Shown here one piece after another: positions 54,663 to 62,822 of a DNA stretch of 64,000 bases (position 1 is its first letter; the number at the start of each line of letters is the position of its first letter). Below the pieces are notes generated by a model that was not told where the DNA came from, did no database searches, and saw nothing but the letters and a program-made list of their open reading frames with translations. Both the position numbers and the translations under genes were made by a program. This stretch comes from an uncultured Faecalibaculum sp. (lineage in GTDB: Bacteria; Bacillota_I; Bacilli_A; Erysipelotrichales; Erysipelotrichaceae), in NCBI RefSeq assembly GCF_910588395.1, contig NZ_CAJUPA010000008.1, forward strand, positions 3,538 through 67,537. Reading direction: 5' to 3'.

Positions 54663-54913
54663 ATCAGATCTCTCCTTTCCTGCGGCGGCCGGAAAAGAGA
54701 ACCGCCTGACGCTTCGTCATTCCATGATACACGGAGGCAGCCGGGTATTGATAGAAGGAATGCAGGAAAAAGCAGGGCCGCATCGGAAAACGGGCCTGGA
54801 ATCCTGCAGCAGCCGGGTGTGCTGCGGTTGTGTCAAAAAGAAGACGGAACAGGTGAATCTTTTCACAACCTGTGCTATCATGCAGTGGTACAAGATTTAA
54901 AGGAAGGTGCAGT

Positions 54914-55399
54914 ATGTTAGAGAACAACGAAATTGGAATCTTTATCCGTCTGGTGGACGCAGGGGGCCGGACCTCACAGGAGATCGCAGAAATGTACAAA
55001 ACCAGCGCCGACAACGATCCTCTGGGACGGGTGGCATTCTGCACAGACGCTGAAGCGGACCCCAGGCTGGCTTCCCGCTTCAACCGGGCGATCCTGGCCT
55101 ATGAGGGAGACTATGGTGAATACGAATATCTCATGGGGGACATCATCGATACGGATCTGGCCTACGATCCGGATGCACCCAAGGGCTTCAAGCGCAAGAT
55201 CATGGGGGCTTTCTCCGATCTGCTGCCCCGGGAATTCGAACGGGAAATGAAGAGCACCTGGCTGCTGCTCAACAACCTCCGGGAACTGGAACCGGAAGCT
55301 GCAGCCGGCATGCAGTGCGTGCTCTCCAACGAGCTCTCCGCCCCGGCGGAACTGCTGGACAACCGGGCTGCCAGTGTCAACTTCACATATTTTGTCTGA
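54914..55399 (+). CDS. Hypothetical soluble protein, 161 aa
   Basis: AAGGAAGGTG precedes ATG 54914. The product is acidic and soluble (IFIRLVDAGGRTSQEIAEMY, LAYEGDYGEYEYLMGDIIDT). No signal peptide or known motif. A terminator follows. I do not recognise the family. Confidence 0.65.
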   Translation: MLENNEIGIFIRLVDAGGRTSQEIAEMYKTSADNDPLGRVAFCTDAEADPRLASRFNRAILAYEGDYGEYEYLMGDIIDTDLAYDPDAPKGFKRKIMGAFSDLLPREFEREMKSTWLLLNNLRELEPEAAAGMQCVLSNELSAPAELLDNRAASVNFTYFV

Positions 55400-55432
55400 A
55401 TCCTGAGCCGGATCAAGACCACAGCCGAACAG

Positions 55433-55470
55433 AAAAAACCGTCTGGGCCATCATGTGCCGGACGGTTTTC
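55433..55470. terminator. Bidirectional terminator
   Basis: AAAACCGTC pairs with GACGGTTTTC (55461-55470) between the convergent 161-aa and DAHP synthase genes. Confidence 0.75.
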
Positions 55471-55517
55471 TTATGCCCTGCCAGCGGGCACGGGCCCGCA
55501 TCGGCATGGACAGGAAG

Positions 55518-56549
55518 TTACAGGTTTTCGTAAATGTCCCGGATCAGGGCCTGGGTGTCTTCCCAGCCCAGACAGGGATCCGTGATGGACAGACCCGGTT
55601 CATAGTTCTCGCAGATGTCCTGCCGGCCTTCCTTGAGATAGGACTCGATCATGAGCCCCTTGACCAGTTTCCGGATGTCGGGGTCGTACTTGCGGGAGTG
55701 CATGACTTCCTTGGCAATCCGGACCTGTTCCCTGTACTGCTTGCCGGAGTTGTAGTGGTTGCAGTCCACGATCACCGCGGGGTTGGCCAGGTCGGTTTTT
55801 TCATACTCCCGCTGCAGCCGTTTCAGGTCTTCGTAGTGGTAGTTGGGAATGGCGTTGCCCAGTTTGTCCACACCGCCGCGGAGAATGGTGTGTGTCAGGG
55901 GGTTGCCGGGGGTGGAGACGTGAAACATGCGGTGGATGAAGCTCTGAGGGGCCTGGGCGGCGATGACGGAATTGATCATAACGGAGAGGTCGCCGGAGGT
56001 GGGGTTTTTCATGCCCACGGGGATATCCGCGCCGGAGGCCACCAGGCGGTGCTGCTGGTTTTCCACGGAGCGGGCGCCCACGGCTTCGTAGGCGAGCACA
56101 TCATCGAAGTAGTCCCGGTTGCTGGGGTACAGCATTTCGTCGGCGGCGGAGAGGCCGGTTTCTTCCAGGATCCGCAGGTGCATGCGCCGAATGGAGACAA
56201 TGCCCGAGAGCAGGTCCGGTTCGCTGTTGGGATCCGGCTGGTGGAGCATGCCTTTGTAGCCTTCGCCGGTGGTGCGGGGTTTGTTGGTGTAGACCCGGGG
56301 AATGAGAAAGATTTTGTCCTTGACTTCTTCGTTGAGTTCCTTCAGCCGTCTGACGTACTCGGTGACGCTTTCTTCGTTGTCAGCGGAACAGGGCCCGACG
56401 ATGAGAATGAACTTGTCGCTGCGGCCTTCGAAGATATCCCGGAGTTCCTGGTCCCGCAGGGCTTTCTGCGCGGCGAGCGCAGGGGACAGAGGGTAAAGCT
56501 CTTTGAGAACATCCGGCGAGGGGAGTTCCTGGTGTATGGTGAATGACAT
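55518..56549 (-). CDS. aroF: 3-deoxy-7-phosphoheptulonate synthase, class I
   Basis: 343 aa. IVGPCSADN, RVYTNKPRTTGEGYKG, VGMKNPTSGD and DCNHYNSGKQ are motifs of the AroG/AroF/AroH type that joins PEP and erythrose 4-phosphate at the start of the shikimate path. Erythrose 4-phosphate would come from the split transketolase. GGAAGGAG precedes the ATG. No other aro gene is near. Confidence 0.94.
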   Translation of the reverse strand: MSFTIHQELPSPDVLKELYPLSPALAAQKALRDQELRDIFEGRSDKFILIVGPCSADNEESVTEYVRRLKELNEEVKDKIFLIPRVYTNKPRTTGEGYKGMLHQPDPNSEPDLLSGIVSIRRMHLRILEETGLSAADEMLYPSNRDYFDDVLAYEAVGARSVENQQHRLVASGADIPVGMKNPTSGDLSVMINSVIAAQAPQSFIHRMFHVSTPGNPLTHTILRGGVDKLGNAIPNYHYEDLKRLQREYEKTDLANPAVIVDCNHYNSGKQYREQVRIAKEVMHSRKYDPDIRKLVKGLMIESYLKEGRQDICENYEPGLSITDPCLGWEDTQALIRDIYENL

Positions 56550-56687
56550 GGCTGGCTCCTTCCTTGCATTGTTTCAGCACAACGTTACAGTGTTACCTGC
56601 GCATTATATCATGCCGGGCAAAACTCTGGTTTTCTCTTTCGAATTGTACTTTGAGAAATAGAACAATTAACGGGGTACACTGAAGAC

Positions 56688-57167
56688 ATGAAGGTTCTGG
56701 CAGCAGCGGATGGACTTTCGTGTCCGGTCCGCATGAATCACATCAGAGGACTTTGTCCGGCGGATCTGTGTCTGCAGATGTCCGGCTGGGATCCGGATCT
56801 GACAGGGTGGAGCTATGCGGCGCCCGGCAGCATTCTGGATCTGGCGGGTCACCGGGTGCTGGTGGCACCGGAGGCCGGCCAGCTGTGTCAGATGGCGGCG
56901 GCAGCCCGGGATCTGGGCTGCGATGTGCTGATCCGTCCCGGGCGGTATGTGGCCTGGTGTGTGGAGCTGGAGGGGGTGCTGGTGGTGGATCCGGGCAGTG
57001 TGCGGCATTCAGGCAACCGGATGCCGCCTTCCTGTGCGTTCCTGGATCTGGTTCCCGGACAGGGTCCTCTGTGCACGATCCACTGGCTGAAGGCTGTTCC
57101 GGACGGCCTGGAAAGCAGTTTCCAGACTGGCGTCCGGCAGAGAGGCGAAGGAAAGCCGCAGGCCTGA
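56688..57167 (+). CDS. YfcE/YsnB-like phosphoesterase fold that lacks metal-binding residues
   Basis: 159 aa. The whole pattern follows YfcE-like phosphodiesterases: MKVLAAAD for the first strand, DLAGHRVLVAPEAG where the family has THGH, CDVLIRPGRY for GADVIxxGHTH, and LVVDPGSVRHSGNRMPPSCAFLDL for NPGS.. and the last strand. Every metal or catalytic motif (DxHG, THGH, GHTH, NPGS) is changed, so it is very probably inactive as an enzyme. The last 26 codons run antisense into the 3' end of the MocR gene. No clear ribosome site; AATTGT...ACAATT flanks the promoter area 56640-56670. Confidence 0.55.
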   Translation: MKVLAAADGLSCPVRMNHIRGLCPADLCLQMSGWDPDLTGWSYAAPGSILDLAGHRVLVAPEAGQLCQMAAAARDLGCDVLIRPGRYVAWCVELEGVLVVDPGSVRHSGNRMPPSCAFLDLVPGQGPLCTIHWLKAVPDGLESSFQTGVRQRGEGKPQA

Positions 57168-58346
57168 GACAGAACGGCTGCAGGCAAACTCTGCAGGCAG
57201 GGCATATCCCGGGATCTCCACGCAGAGATAGGCTTCATCCAGCAGCAGGGGAAAATCCCGGAGGATGTTCATGACCAGATCGCTGCGGCGGCGGTAGATC
57301 CGGTTCAGGCGCCGGATGTGCTTTTCCAGATTCCCGGAGGCGATGTAGCGGGCCAGGGCCAGCTGTTCAATACGGGAGGCCATGGGGGCGTAGCTGGCGG
57401 GATCAAAGCGGGACAGCAGCTCTTTAGGGAGCACCATGCAGGAAAGCCGCAGGGAGGGCAGCAGCACGCGGGAAAAGGAGCCGATGTACACAGAGTGCTT
57501 CAGCCGGGCGGACAGAGCGTTGCGGGGCCCGGAGGCATAGGTCAGCTCCCCGTTGTAGTCGTCTTCGATGACAAACAGATCCTGATACAGGTCCAGGCGG
57601 TTTCGCAGGGCTTTTTTCTTTGTCCCGGCGCAGGCAGTGGTGAGATACAGGCAGTCAAAGGGCTTTGTCAGCTCCTGTGGCAGGGGTCCGTCTTCGTCGC
57701 TGTCCAGTTCCAGGATCCTCCAGCCGGCGCTTTGAAACGCATGCCGGGCCAGCGCCGGGGCGTGATGTTCCATGGCCACGGTTAGCGGTTTGCCGATGAG
57801 TGTGGCGAGCATGAACAGCAGGGTCTGATAGCTGGGGCCCACGAGGATGGATTCCGGGTCTGTGCGCAGCCGCCGCAGCCGGAACAGGTGATCGGCCAGA
57901 GCCTGCCGCAGGGCCGGCTCTCCCTGACTGTCTCCGTAGCTGGCCAGCGTCCGGCTTTCTTCCAGCGTCTGGCGCAGAAACCGTTTCCAGAGCTTCATGT
58001 CGAAGAGCTCCGGATGAATGGCGTTGGTCTGCAGGTCCCAGAGCGGCTCCGGCAGATCCGGCGGGGCTGCCTCATCCCGCCCGGATGCAGCTGGTGTGGA
58101 CAGCAGGCGGGGCTGCCGGGGCTCCAGACCGGTGACATAGCAGCCTGCCTGGGGAATAGTCCGGATCAGACCTTCGTCCTGCAGCAGAGCCAGGGCGTGT
58201 TCCACGGTGGTCTGTGACAGAGAGGTGCGCCGGACGAGTTCCCGGATGGAAGGCAGCCGGTCGCCGGGTTTCAGCTTGCCTGTGAGCATGTCCTGACACA
58301 GGGTGTCCCGGAGCAGGAGATATTTTTTCGTTCTGGGTTCATTCAT
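57009..58346 (-). CDS. MocR/PdxR-type regulator (GntR HTH + aminotransferase-like domain)
   Basis: 445 aa. Winged helix at 1-75 (GDRLPSIRELVRRTSLSQTT), then a class I aminotransferase-like domain (YGDSQGEPALRQALADHL, VIEDDYNGELTY). The PLP lysine of the GSFSK motif is Arg here (IGSFSRVLLPSLRLS), so PLP could not form its usual aldimine. Divergent from an ECF S component gene, which suggests control of vitamin uptake. The C-terminal 22 residues are non-conserved and overlap the YfcE-like gene by 159 nt. Confidence 0.85.
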   Translation of the reverse strand: MNEPRTKKYLLLRDTLCQDMLTGKLKPGDRLPSIRELVRRTSLSQTTVEHALALLQDEGLIRTIPQAGCYVTGLEPRQPRLLSTPAASGRDEAAPPDLPEPLWDLQTNAIHPELFDMKLWKRFLRQTLEESRTLASYGDSQGEPALRQALADHLFRLRRLRTDPESILVGPSYQTLLFMLATLIGKPLTVAMEHHAPALARHAFQSAGWRILELDSDEDGPLPQELTKPFDCLYLTTACAGTKKKALRNRLDLYQDLFVIEDDYNGELTYASGPRNALSARLKHSVYIGSFSRVLLPSLRLSCMVLPKELLSRFDPASYAPMASRIEQLALARYIASGNLEKHIRRLNRIYRRRSDLVMNILRDFPLLLDEAYLCVEIPGYALPAEFACSRSVSGLRLSFASLPDASLETAFQAVRNSLQPVDRAQRTLSGNQIQERTGRRHPVA

Positions 58347-58357
58347 GGTTCCAGCAT

Positions 58358-58406
58358 AAACTGTCCCCTGAAATTATTCAAAAACTGTCGGTTTTTTCAA
58401 TGACAG
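58358..58406. promoter_or_regulatory. Candidate MocR binding sites
   Basis: AAACTGTC occurs at 58358-58365 and 58382-58389 (24-bp period), with an inverted GACAG at 58402-58406. Direct repeats of this spacing between divergent genes are typical of MocR operators. Confidence 0.5.
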
Positions 58407-58441
58407 AACCGGCGTATCATCCAGAGCAGGAGGGATATCTG

Positions 58442-58954
58442 ATGAAAAAGACTATCACCATTCAGGACATGGTCCTGACTGCCCTGGGCATGGCCCTGGT
58501 GTTCGTGGCGACGATGTATATCAAAGTTCCCAATGCCCTGGACGGCTATTTCAATCTGGGGGACGGCTTCATTCTCCTCTTTGCGTCTTTTCTGAGCCCC
58601 GGTCTGAGTTTTCTGGCCGGCGGTCTTGGTTCGGCACTGGCGGATGTCGCCGGCGGCTATGCCTATTATTTTCTGCCCACGCTGCTGATCAAAGGCCTGG
58701 AATCGGTGGCCGTCAGCTGGCTGATTGAAAAATATGGCTCCAGAGTCCGGATCCCGGCGTATCTGCTGGGGTCTGTGATCATGGTCACGGGCTACTTTTT
58801 CGCAAAGTGGTACCTGAAGGGCAGCGCTGTGGTGGCAGCGGCAGGGATCCCGGAAAACCTGCTGCAGACCGGTGTGGGCGTTGTGATCGCGGTGGTAGCC
58901 TATCCGCTGATCCAGCGGGGATTTGCGAAGTCCCGGGCCCGGAAAACGGTCTGA
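58442..58954 (+). CDS. ECF transporter S component
   Basis: 170 aa, five to six membrane helices. MVLTALGMALVFVATMYIKVP, FNLGDGFILLFASFLSPG and GSALADVAGGYAYYFLPTL are typical of S components (ThiT/PdxU-like) that capture a vitamin and dock on a shared ECF module. With a MocR gene upstream, vitamin B6 is a reasonable guess. AGGAGG lies 8 nt before ATG 58442. Confidence 0.85.
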   Translation: MKKTITIQDMVLTALGMALVFVATMYIKVPNALDGYFNLGDGFILLFASFLSPGLSFLAGGLGSALADVAGGYAYYFLPTLLIKGLESVAVSWLIEKYGSRVRIPAYLLGSVIMVTGYFFAKWYLKGSAVVAAAGIPENLLQTGVGVVIAVVAYPLIQRGFAKSRARKTV

Positions 58955-58970
58955 AGCAGATGATCCCATG

Positions 58971-58996
58971 AAAAAAGGCGCCGTCGCGCCTTTTTT
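58971..58996 (+). terminator. Rho-independent terminator
   Basis: AAAAAAGGCGC (58971-58981) pairs with GCGCCTTTTTT (58986-58996). Confidence 0.85.
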
Positions 58997-59177
58997 CAGA
59001 TATGCTCAATAGGAGGAAGGTTGAAAGCTGAACATCTTTGCTTTCTGACTTCATAATACGAAGCTTAGGTTGATTCGTCATCCTGAATGCCCGGAATTTT
59101 CTGATTTTTCATTGACAAATCAATGCTGTTGTGCAGCGAAACTGACGCCGGTAAGGTTTATCATTTTCAGCGGCGCA

Positions 59178-59420
59178 TCAGGACAGCACTTTCACCGCAT
59201 AGGAACACAGGGGAACCACCCGGATGCCCCGCTTGTGTGCCTCCTGTGCCACCATCTCAACCAGCCGCCGGGCAATGCCCTGGCCGCCATAAGCCGGATC
59301 CACTTCCGTGTGATCAATGATCCATGCCCCGCTGTCCACGGAGTAATGGCATTCCCCGATGCAGGTTCCTGCATCATAGACAGCACTGCGCTGCCGCTCA
59401 GGTTCAAATCTGTATTCCAT
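59178..59420 (-). CDS. Small GNAT-like N-acetyltransferase (YjdJ-type)
   Basis: 80 aa. WIIDHTEVDPAYGGQGIARRLVE is the acetyl-CoA loop and VVPLCSYAVKVL the final strand of YjdJ/GCN5-like mini acetyltransferases. The length fits this subfamily. GGGAGG precedes the ATG at 59420. Single gene. Confidence 0.85.
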   Translation of the reverse strand: MEYRFEPERQRSAVYDAGTCIGECHYSVDSGAWIIDHTEVDPAYGGQGIARRLVEMVAQEAHKRGIRVVPLCSYAVKVLS

Positions 59421-59590
59421 TCTGTGATGCCTCCCGGATGGACTGCCGGGTCCATCCCGTCTGCTTCAGTATACAGATCCTGGCAGGGAACGAAAGAAGC
59501 GGATGCCCGGACAGCATCAGGCCTGCGGGTTTTCATTCAGCCTGCCTTCTGCTACTGTCAGAAGCAGCAAAGGAAAATGGAAAGGATGTC

Positions 59591-60085
59591 ATGGAAGTGA
59601 AACGAAGCGGAAAAATCATCGAAACGCTCATGGAACACCGGTATCAGGAGGAACTGAACCGGGAACAGAGCATGCACAGACTGGCTTTTGACATACAGCT
59701 GATCAGTCTTCTGCTTGCGGGCATCACCCTGGCACTGCTGGCCCTGACCGGTCCCCTGCAGCTGCCCTGGCTTTTTACCCTGCTTGCGGGATCCATTCCC
59801 TGCGGTCTGTTTCTGGCTGCGGCAGTAACCGCCTCCGTGACCAGACTCTGGCCCCGGATCACCGGTTTCCCCGCGTATGAAACGATCCGCCGCCGGCTGC
59901 AGAACGCCCCGGATCCCGAAACGCAGATGGAAGAATGCATGGATCTGCTGGACGAAGCCACCAGCCTGTCCACCCGGAGCATGAAACAGCAAAGAGCCGT
60001 CCTGATGGCGGCTCAGATCTGTCAGTATGCGGGCATTGCCTGCCTGGCGGCAGCGTTTGTCACGGGCCTGTGCCTGTGGCTTTGA
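59591..60085 (+). CDS. Membrane protein of unknown function
   Basis: 164 aa. Cytoplasmic N-terminus (KRSGKIIETLMEHRYQEELN), a hairpin of two helices (about 37-80), a charged loop (RRRLQNAPDPETQMEECMDL) and a final helix (about 138-160). AAAGGA stands before ATG 59591. No family recognised. Confidence 0.6.
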   Translation: MEVKRSGKIIETLMEHRYQEELNREQSMHRLAFDIQLISLLLAGITLALLALTGPLQLPWLFTLLAGSIPCGLFLAAAVTASVTRLWPRITGFPAYETIRRRLQNAPDPETQMEECMDLLDEATSLSTRSMKQQRAVLMAAQICQYAGIACLAAAFVTGLCLWL

Positions 60086-60093
60086 ATGATGAT

Positions 60094-61737
60094 TCAGCCG
60101 ATGAACTCCCGCAGCAGGGAGTTTTTTGGTATGTTCTCGGAGGAGATCCCCAGGAAATAATCCAGAAATTTCAGCAGCCGCCGGGCTTCCTCGTAGTGCG
60201 CAGACTCCCGGCCGATCCCGAACAGCAGTGGCTCGGCATACTGCTTCAGCACCGCCAGTTCATAGACACAGGCGCTGTTGAAGAACACATCTGCGCTTTC
60301 CTGATACGGCAGAATGTTGGCTTCTTCTCCCGCCAGCACCGCCGGCCACATATCCAGGGTTTCCTGGGCGGAGAATCCCCGGGTGCGCGCATCCCGCACC
60401 ATGCGCCGCAGCAGCCGGCCGTCCTGGGGCGGAATCGGGTTATGGGGATCAATGGCCAGCTGGGTCAGGGCGCTGATGTAGATCCGGAACTGCGTTTCCG
60501 GATCCAGGCCGGGCGTCATCCGGGGATTCAGGGCATGGATCCCCTCGATCACCAGAATATCCCCGGACTGCATCATGACCGGCCTGTCGTGATATTCCCG
60601 CTGTCCCAGCACAAAGTTGTAGGTGGGGAGCCGGACGCTGTCGCCTGCCAGCAGCGCCGAGAGATCCCGGTTGAACTGTGCCAGATCCACGCAGTCCAGA
60701 GACTCGAAATCATAGCTGCCATCCGGCAGCCGGGGAGAATCCTCCCGGTTTTTGAACCAGTCGTCCACCGACATCTGGATCGGATTCAGGCCCAGCGCCC
60801 GCAGCTGCACGCACAGGCGTCTGGCGAAGGTGGTCTTCGAGGAAGAACTGGGACCGGCAATCATGATCATCCGGCAGCCGGACCTGGCCGCTGCCTGTTC
60901 CGCAATCTGACCGATTTTCTTCTCCTGAAGCGCTTCCTGGATCCCAATCAGTGTGGACGCCTGTCCCTTGCAGATCCAGTCATTGAGATCTGCCACATCC
61001 TCGCAGTCCAGTTTCTGCGCCCAGAGATGAGATTCCTTCAGCGTGAGAAACTCCCGCCGGTGACAGCCCGGATCGAACACCGGCTCCCGGTCCTGTCCGG
61101 CTGCGGGAATCTGAAGGAAAAACCCGTCTTCCCAGGGAATCAGCCGGTAATTCCGGACATAGCCGGCATCCGGTGCCATATGTCCGTAGAAATAGTCGAT
61201 GAAGTTGCCCAGAGAGTAGACATGGACTGTTCCGGACAGCCGGTACCGGAACAGCCGGGCTTTGGAGGTCATGTGATAGCGGGAGAATTCCCGGATGGCC
61301 TCCTGCGTCAGCATCCGCCGCCGGTGAATCGGATACCGGTTGGCCGCATATTCCCGCATCCGCCGGTCCATCCCCTGCAAAAGCGTGTCGCTCACGGCAA
61401 ACGAGCCCTCCGGCCGCACAAACCAGGCGTCCTGAATCTGAAAATCCACCGTCACAGAGTGCACATGACTGCGCCCGGCCTGGGCATACAGCGCCTTGAG
61501 CATGGAGAAAATCGTTGTGCGGATCAGCGCCATGCGCCCGGTGGGATCCGCCGTGGTGATGAACCGGATCCGGGCTCCTTCCGGGACCCGCTTGCCCAGC
61601 TCCATGATCTTGCCGTCTGCCGCGGCAAGAATCACCGGGGCTTCCCTGTACTCTTCAGGATCGCGTTCCATCGTTTCCCGGGCCAGATCCGCCAGTGTGG
61701 CAGGAGCATCCTGCCGGTCTGTGTATTCCTGTTTCAT
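60094..61737 (-). CDS. Nucleoside (uridine) kinase-like protein with TGS/SAD-type N-terminus
   Basis: 547 aa. The N-terminal part (VILAAADGKIMELGKRVPEG, then a ThrRS second-additional-domain-like stretch with YHMTSKARLFRYRL) precedes a PRK/uridine kinase domain: P-loop IAGPSSSSKTTFARRL, VDDWFKNREDSPRLPDGSYD, YDFES and VIEGIHALNP. The P-loop has Ser where GxxxxGKT has the second Gly. Phosphorylates a nucleoside or similar. ATG 61737 has only a weak ribosome site. Confidence 0.83.
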   Translation of the reverse strand: MKQEYTDRQDAPATLADLARETMERDPEEYREAPVILAAADGKIMELGKRVPEGARIRFITTADPTGRMALIRTTIFSMLKALYAQAGRSHVHSVTVDFQIQDAWFVRPEGSFAVSDTLLQGMDRRMREYAANRYPIHRRRMLTQEAIREFSRYHMTSKARLFRYRLSGTVHVYSLGNFIDYFYGHMAPDAGYVRNYRLIPWEDGFFLQIPAAGQDREPVFDPGCHRREFLTLKESHLWAQKLDCEDVADLNDWICKGQASTLIGIQEALQEKKIGQIAEQAAARSGCRMIMIAGPSSSSKTTFARRLCVQLRALGLNPIQMSVDDWFKNREDSPRLPDGSYDFESLDCVDLAQFNRDLSALLAGDSVRLPTYNFVLGQREYHDRPVMMQSGDILVIEGIHALNPRMTPGLDPETQFRIYISALTQLAIDPHNPIPPQDGRLLRRMVRDARTRGFSAQETLDMWPAVLAGEEANILPYQESADVFFNSACVYELAVLKQYAEPLLFGIGRESAHYEEARRLLKFLDYFLGISSENIPKNSLLREFIG

Positions 61738-61770
61738 TCTTTGACTGTACCATACCCGCAGACAGAACCT

Positions 61771-61821
61771 GTGAAATTGACGGGCAGTGAGTGAACTCAA
61801 ATTTCACCGTCAATCTATAAT
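61771..61821 (+). promoter_or_regulatory. Inverted-repeat region with -10 box
   Basis: GTGAAATT (61771-61778) pairs with AATTTCAC (61800-61807), and ATTGACGG (61776-61783) with CCGTCAAT (61807-61814). TATAAT at 61816-61821 lies 30 nt before ATG 61851. A regulator site between two divergent genes. Confidence 0.5.
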
Positions 61822-61850
61822 AAGGGAGACACAGACAAGGAGGGGCAGAT

Positions 61851-62192
61851 ATGTCTGAACAGGAAAAGAAAGTGCCGGCATCCACGCCGGAGAAAGACGA
61901 AGTGATCAAAGCCAGGGAAGAACTGGAAAAAGCGAAAACCGAGATGGATATCCGGCTCAAGGATATGGAAAAGGAATTCGACCAGCGCCGGCAGGAACTG
62001 GAACAGGAGTATGAAGAGAAGAAAGCCACGATGCTGCGGGATATGGAAGCCGCAAAAATCATGGCCGAGGACGAACTTCAGGAACTGGAAAGCGAAGCCC
62101 GGGCTCACAAAAAGGAAATTCTCTGCGGCGTCACCATTGCGGCTCTTGTGGCCTTCCTGACCACGCTGCTCTGCGCCCGTCACCGCCGATAG
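61851..62192 (+). CDS. Coiled-coil protein with C-terminal membrane anchor
   Basis: 113 aa. A long coiled coil (about 15-85; REELEKAKTEMDIRLKDMEK) is followed by one helix (VTIAALVAFLTTLLCA) and a basic tail. AAGGAGG precedes the ATG. First of three small envelope-protein genes; function unknown. Confidence 0.65.
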   Translation: MSEQEKKVPASTPEKDEVIKAREELEKAKTEMDIRLKDMEKEFDQRRQELEQEYEEKKATMLRDMEAAKIMAEDELQELESEARAHKKEILCGVTIAALVAFLTTLLCARHRR

Positions 62193-62200
62193 CCAGTGGG

Positions 62201-62224
62201 AAAGCCGGAAGCGACCGGCTTTTT
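62201..62224 (+). terminator. Terminator
   Basis: AAAGCCGG (62201-62208) pairs with CCGGCTTTTT. Confidence 0.75.
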
Positions 62225-62261
62225 CAGACAAGGGGAGTCATGAATCGAGGGGATATCCGGT

Positions 62262-62735
62262 ATGCAAGACCGTAAGTGGATCCTGCGGATCATCTATGCA
62301 CTTCTGCTGCTGGCTGTCATCATGGGCATCACGCTGTTTTCCGAAGGCGTCAATCCGTTTTCCCGCCAGGCCGCGGACATCGTGCTGGAGTCCGCGGACT
62401 CGGTGCTCAGCGACAGCTCAAAAAAGATCTGGGACGCCTCGGTGATCACCAGCGAGGAATCCGAACAGGCAGTTTCCTCCGGCATGTCCGCATCAGCCTC
62501 CGCCAGTGGCAAATCAGCGGACAAAAAAGCGGTGAAAAGTGCCGAGAAAGAAGAGAAGCAGGAGCAGAAAGCCATGAACCGGACCGGAGAGACGATACAG
62601 TCCAGTGTGGACAGTGTGATTTACCGCATCGCCGGCTGGCTTCCGGACTGGCTGCCAGGCCGGGCCTACATTGTCACTTTTTCCATACTCGGACTCATGG
62701 TTCTGGTCCTGTGGCTCATCAACAAGTACATGTAG
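62262..62735 (+). CDS. Two-TM protein with Ala/Ser/Lys-rich extracellular loop
   Basis: 157 aa. N-terminal helix (IIYALLLLAVIMGITLF), a low-complexity charged region (about 60-110), and a C-terminal helix (VTFSILGLMVLVLWLI). A terminator follows at once. No family recognised. Confidence 0.6.
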   Translation: MQDRKWILRIIYALLLLAVIMGITLFSEGVNPFSRQAADIVLESADSVLSDSSKKIWDASVITSEESEQAVSSGMSASASASGKSADKKAVKSAEKEEKQEQKAMNRTGETIQSSVDSVIYRIAGWLPDWLPGRAYIVTFSILGLMVLVLWLINKYM

Positions 62736-62745
62736 CAGGCAGAAG

Positions 62746-62768
62746 AAGCGGCAAAAATGCCGCTTTTT
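62746..62768 (+). terminator. Terminator
   Basis: AAGCGGC (62746-62752) pairs with GCCGCTTTTT. Confidence 0.75.
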
Positions 62769-62822
62769 CAGTTTCATTTAAGCCGGAGCAGGTATCCTCG
62801 TAATCACGAGGAGGAATGGAAA

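Noticed and set aside
53056..54920. Long frames on both strands over the MATE gene
   Set aside because: The MATE frame alone encodes a regular 12-helix protein.
59935..61794. 619-codon plus-strand frame over the nucleoside kinase
   Set aside because: Shadow; the minus strand has P-loop and kinase motifs.
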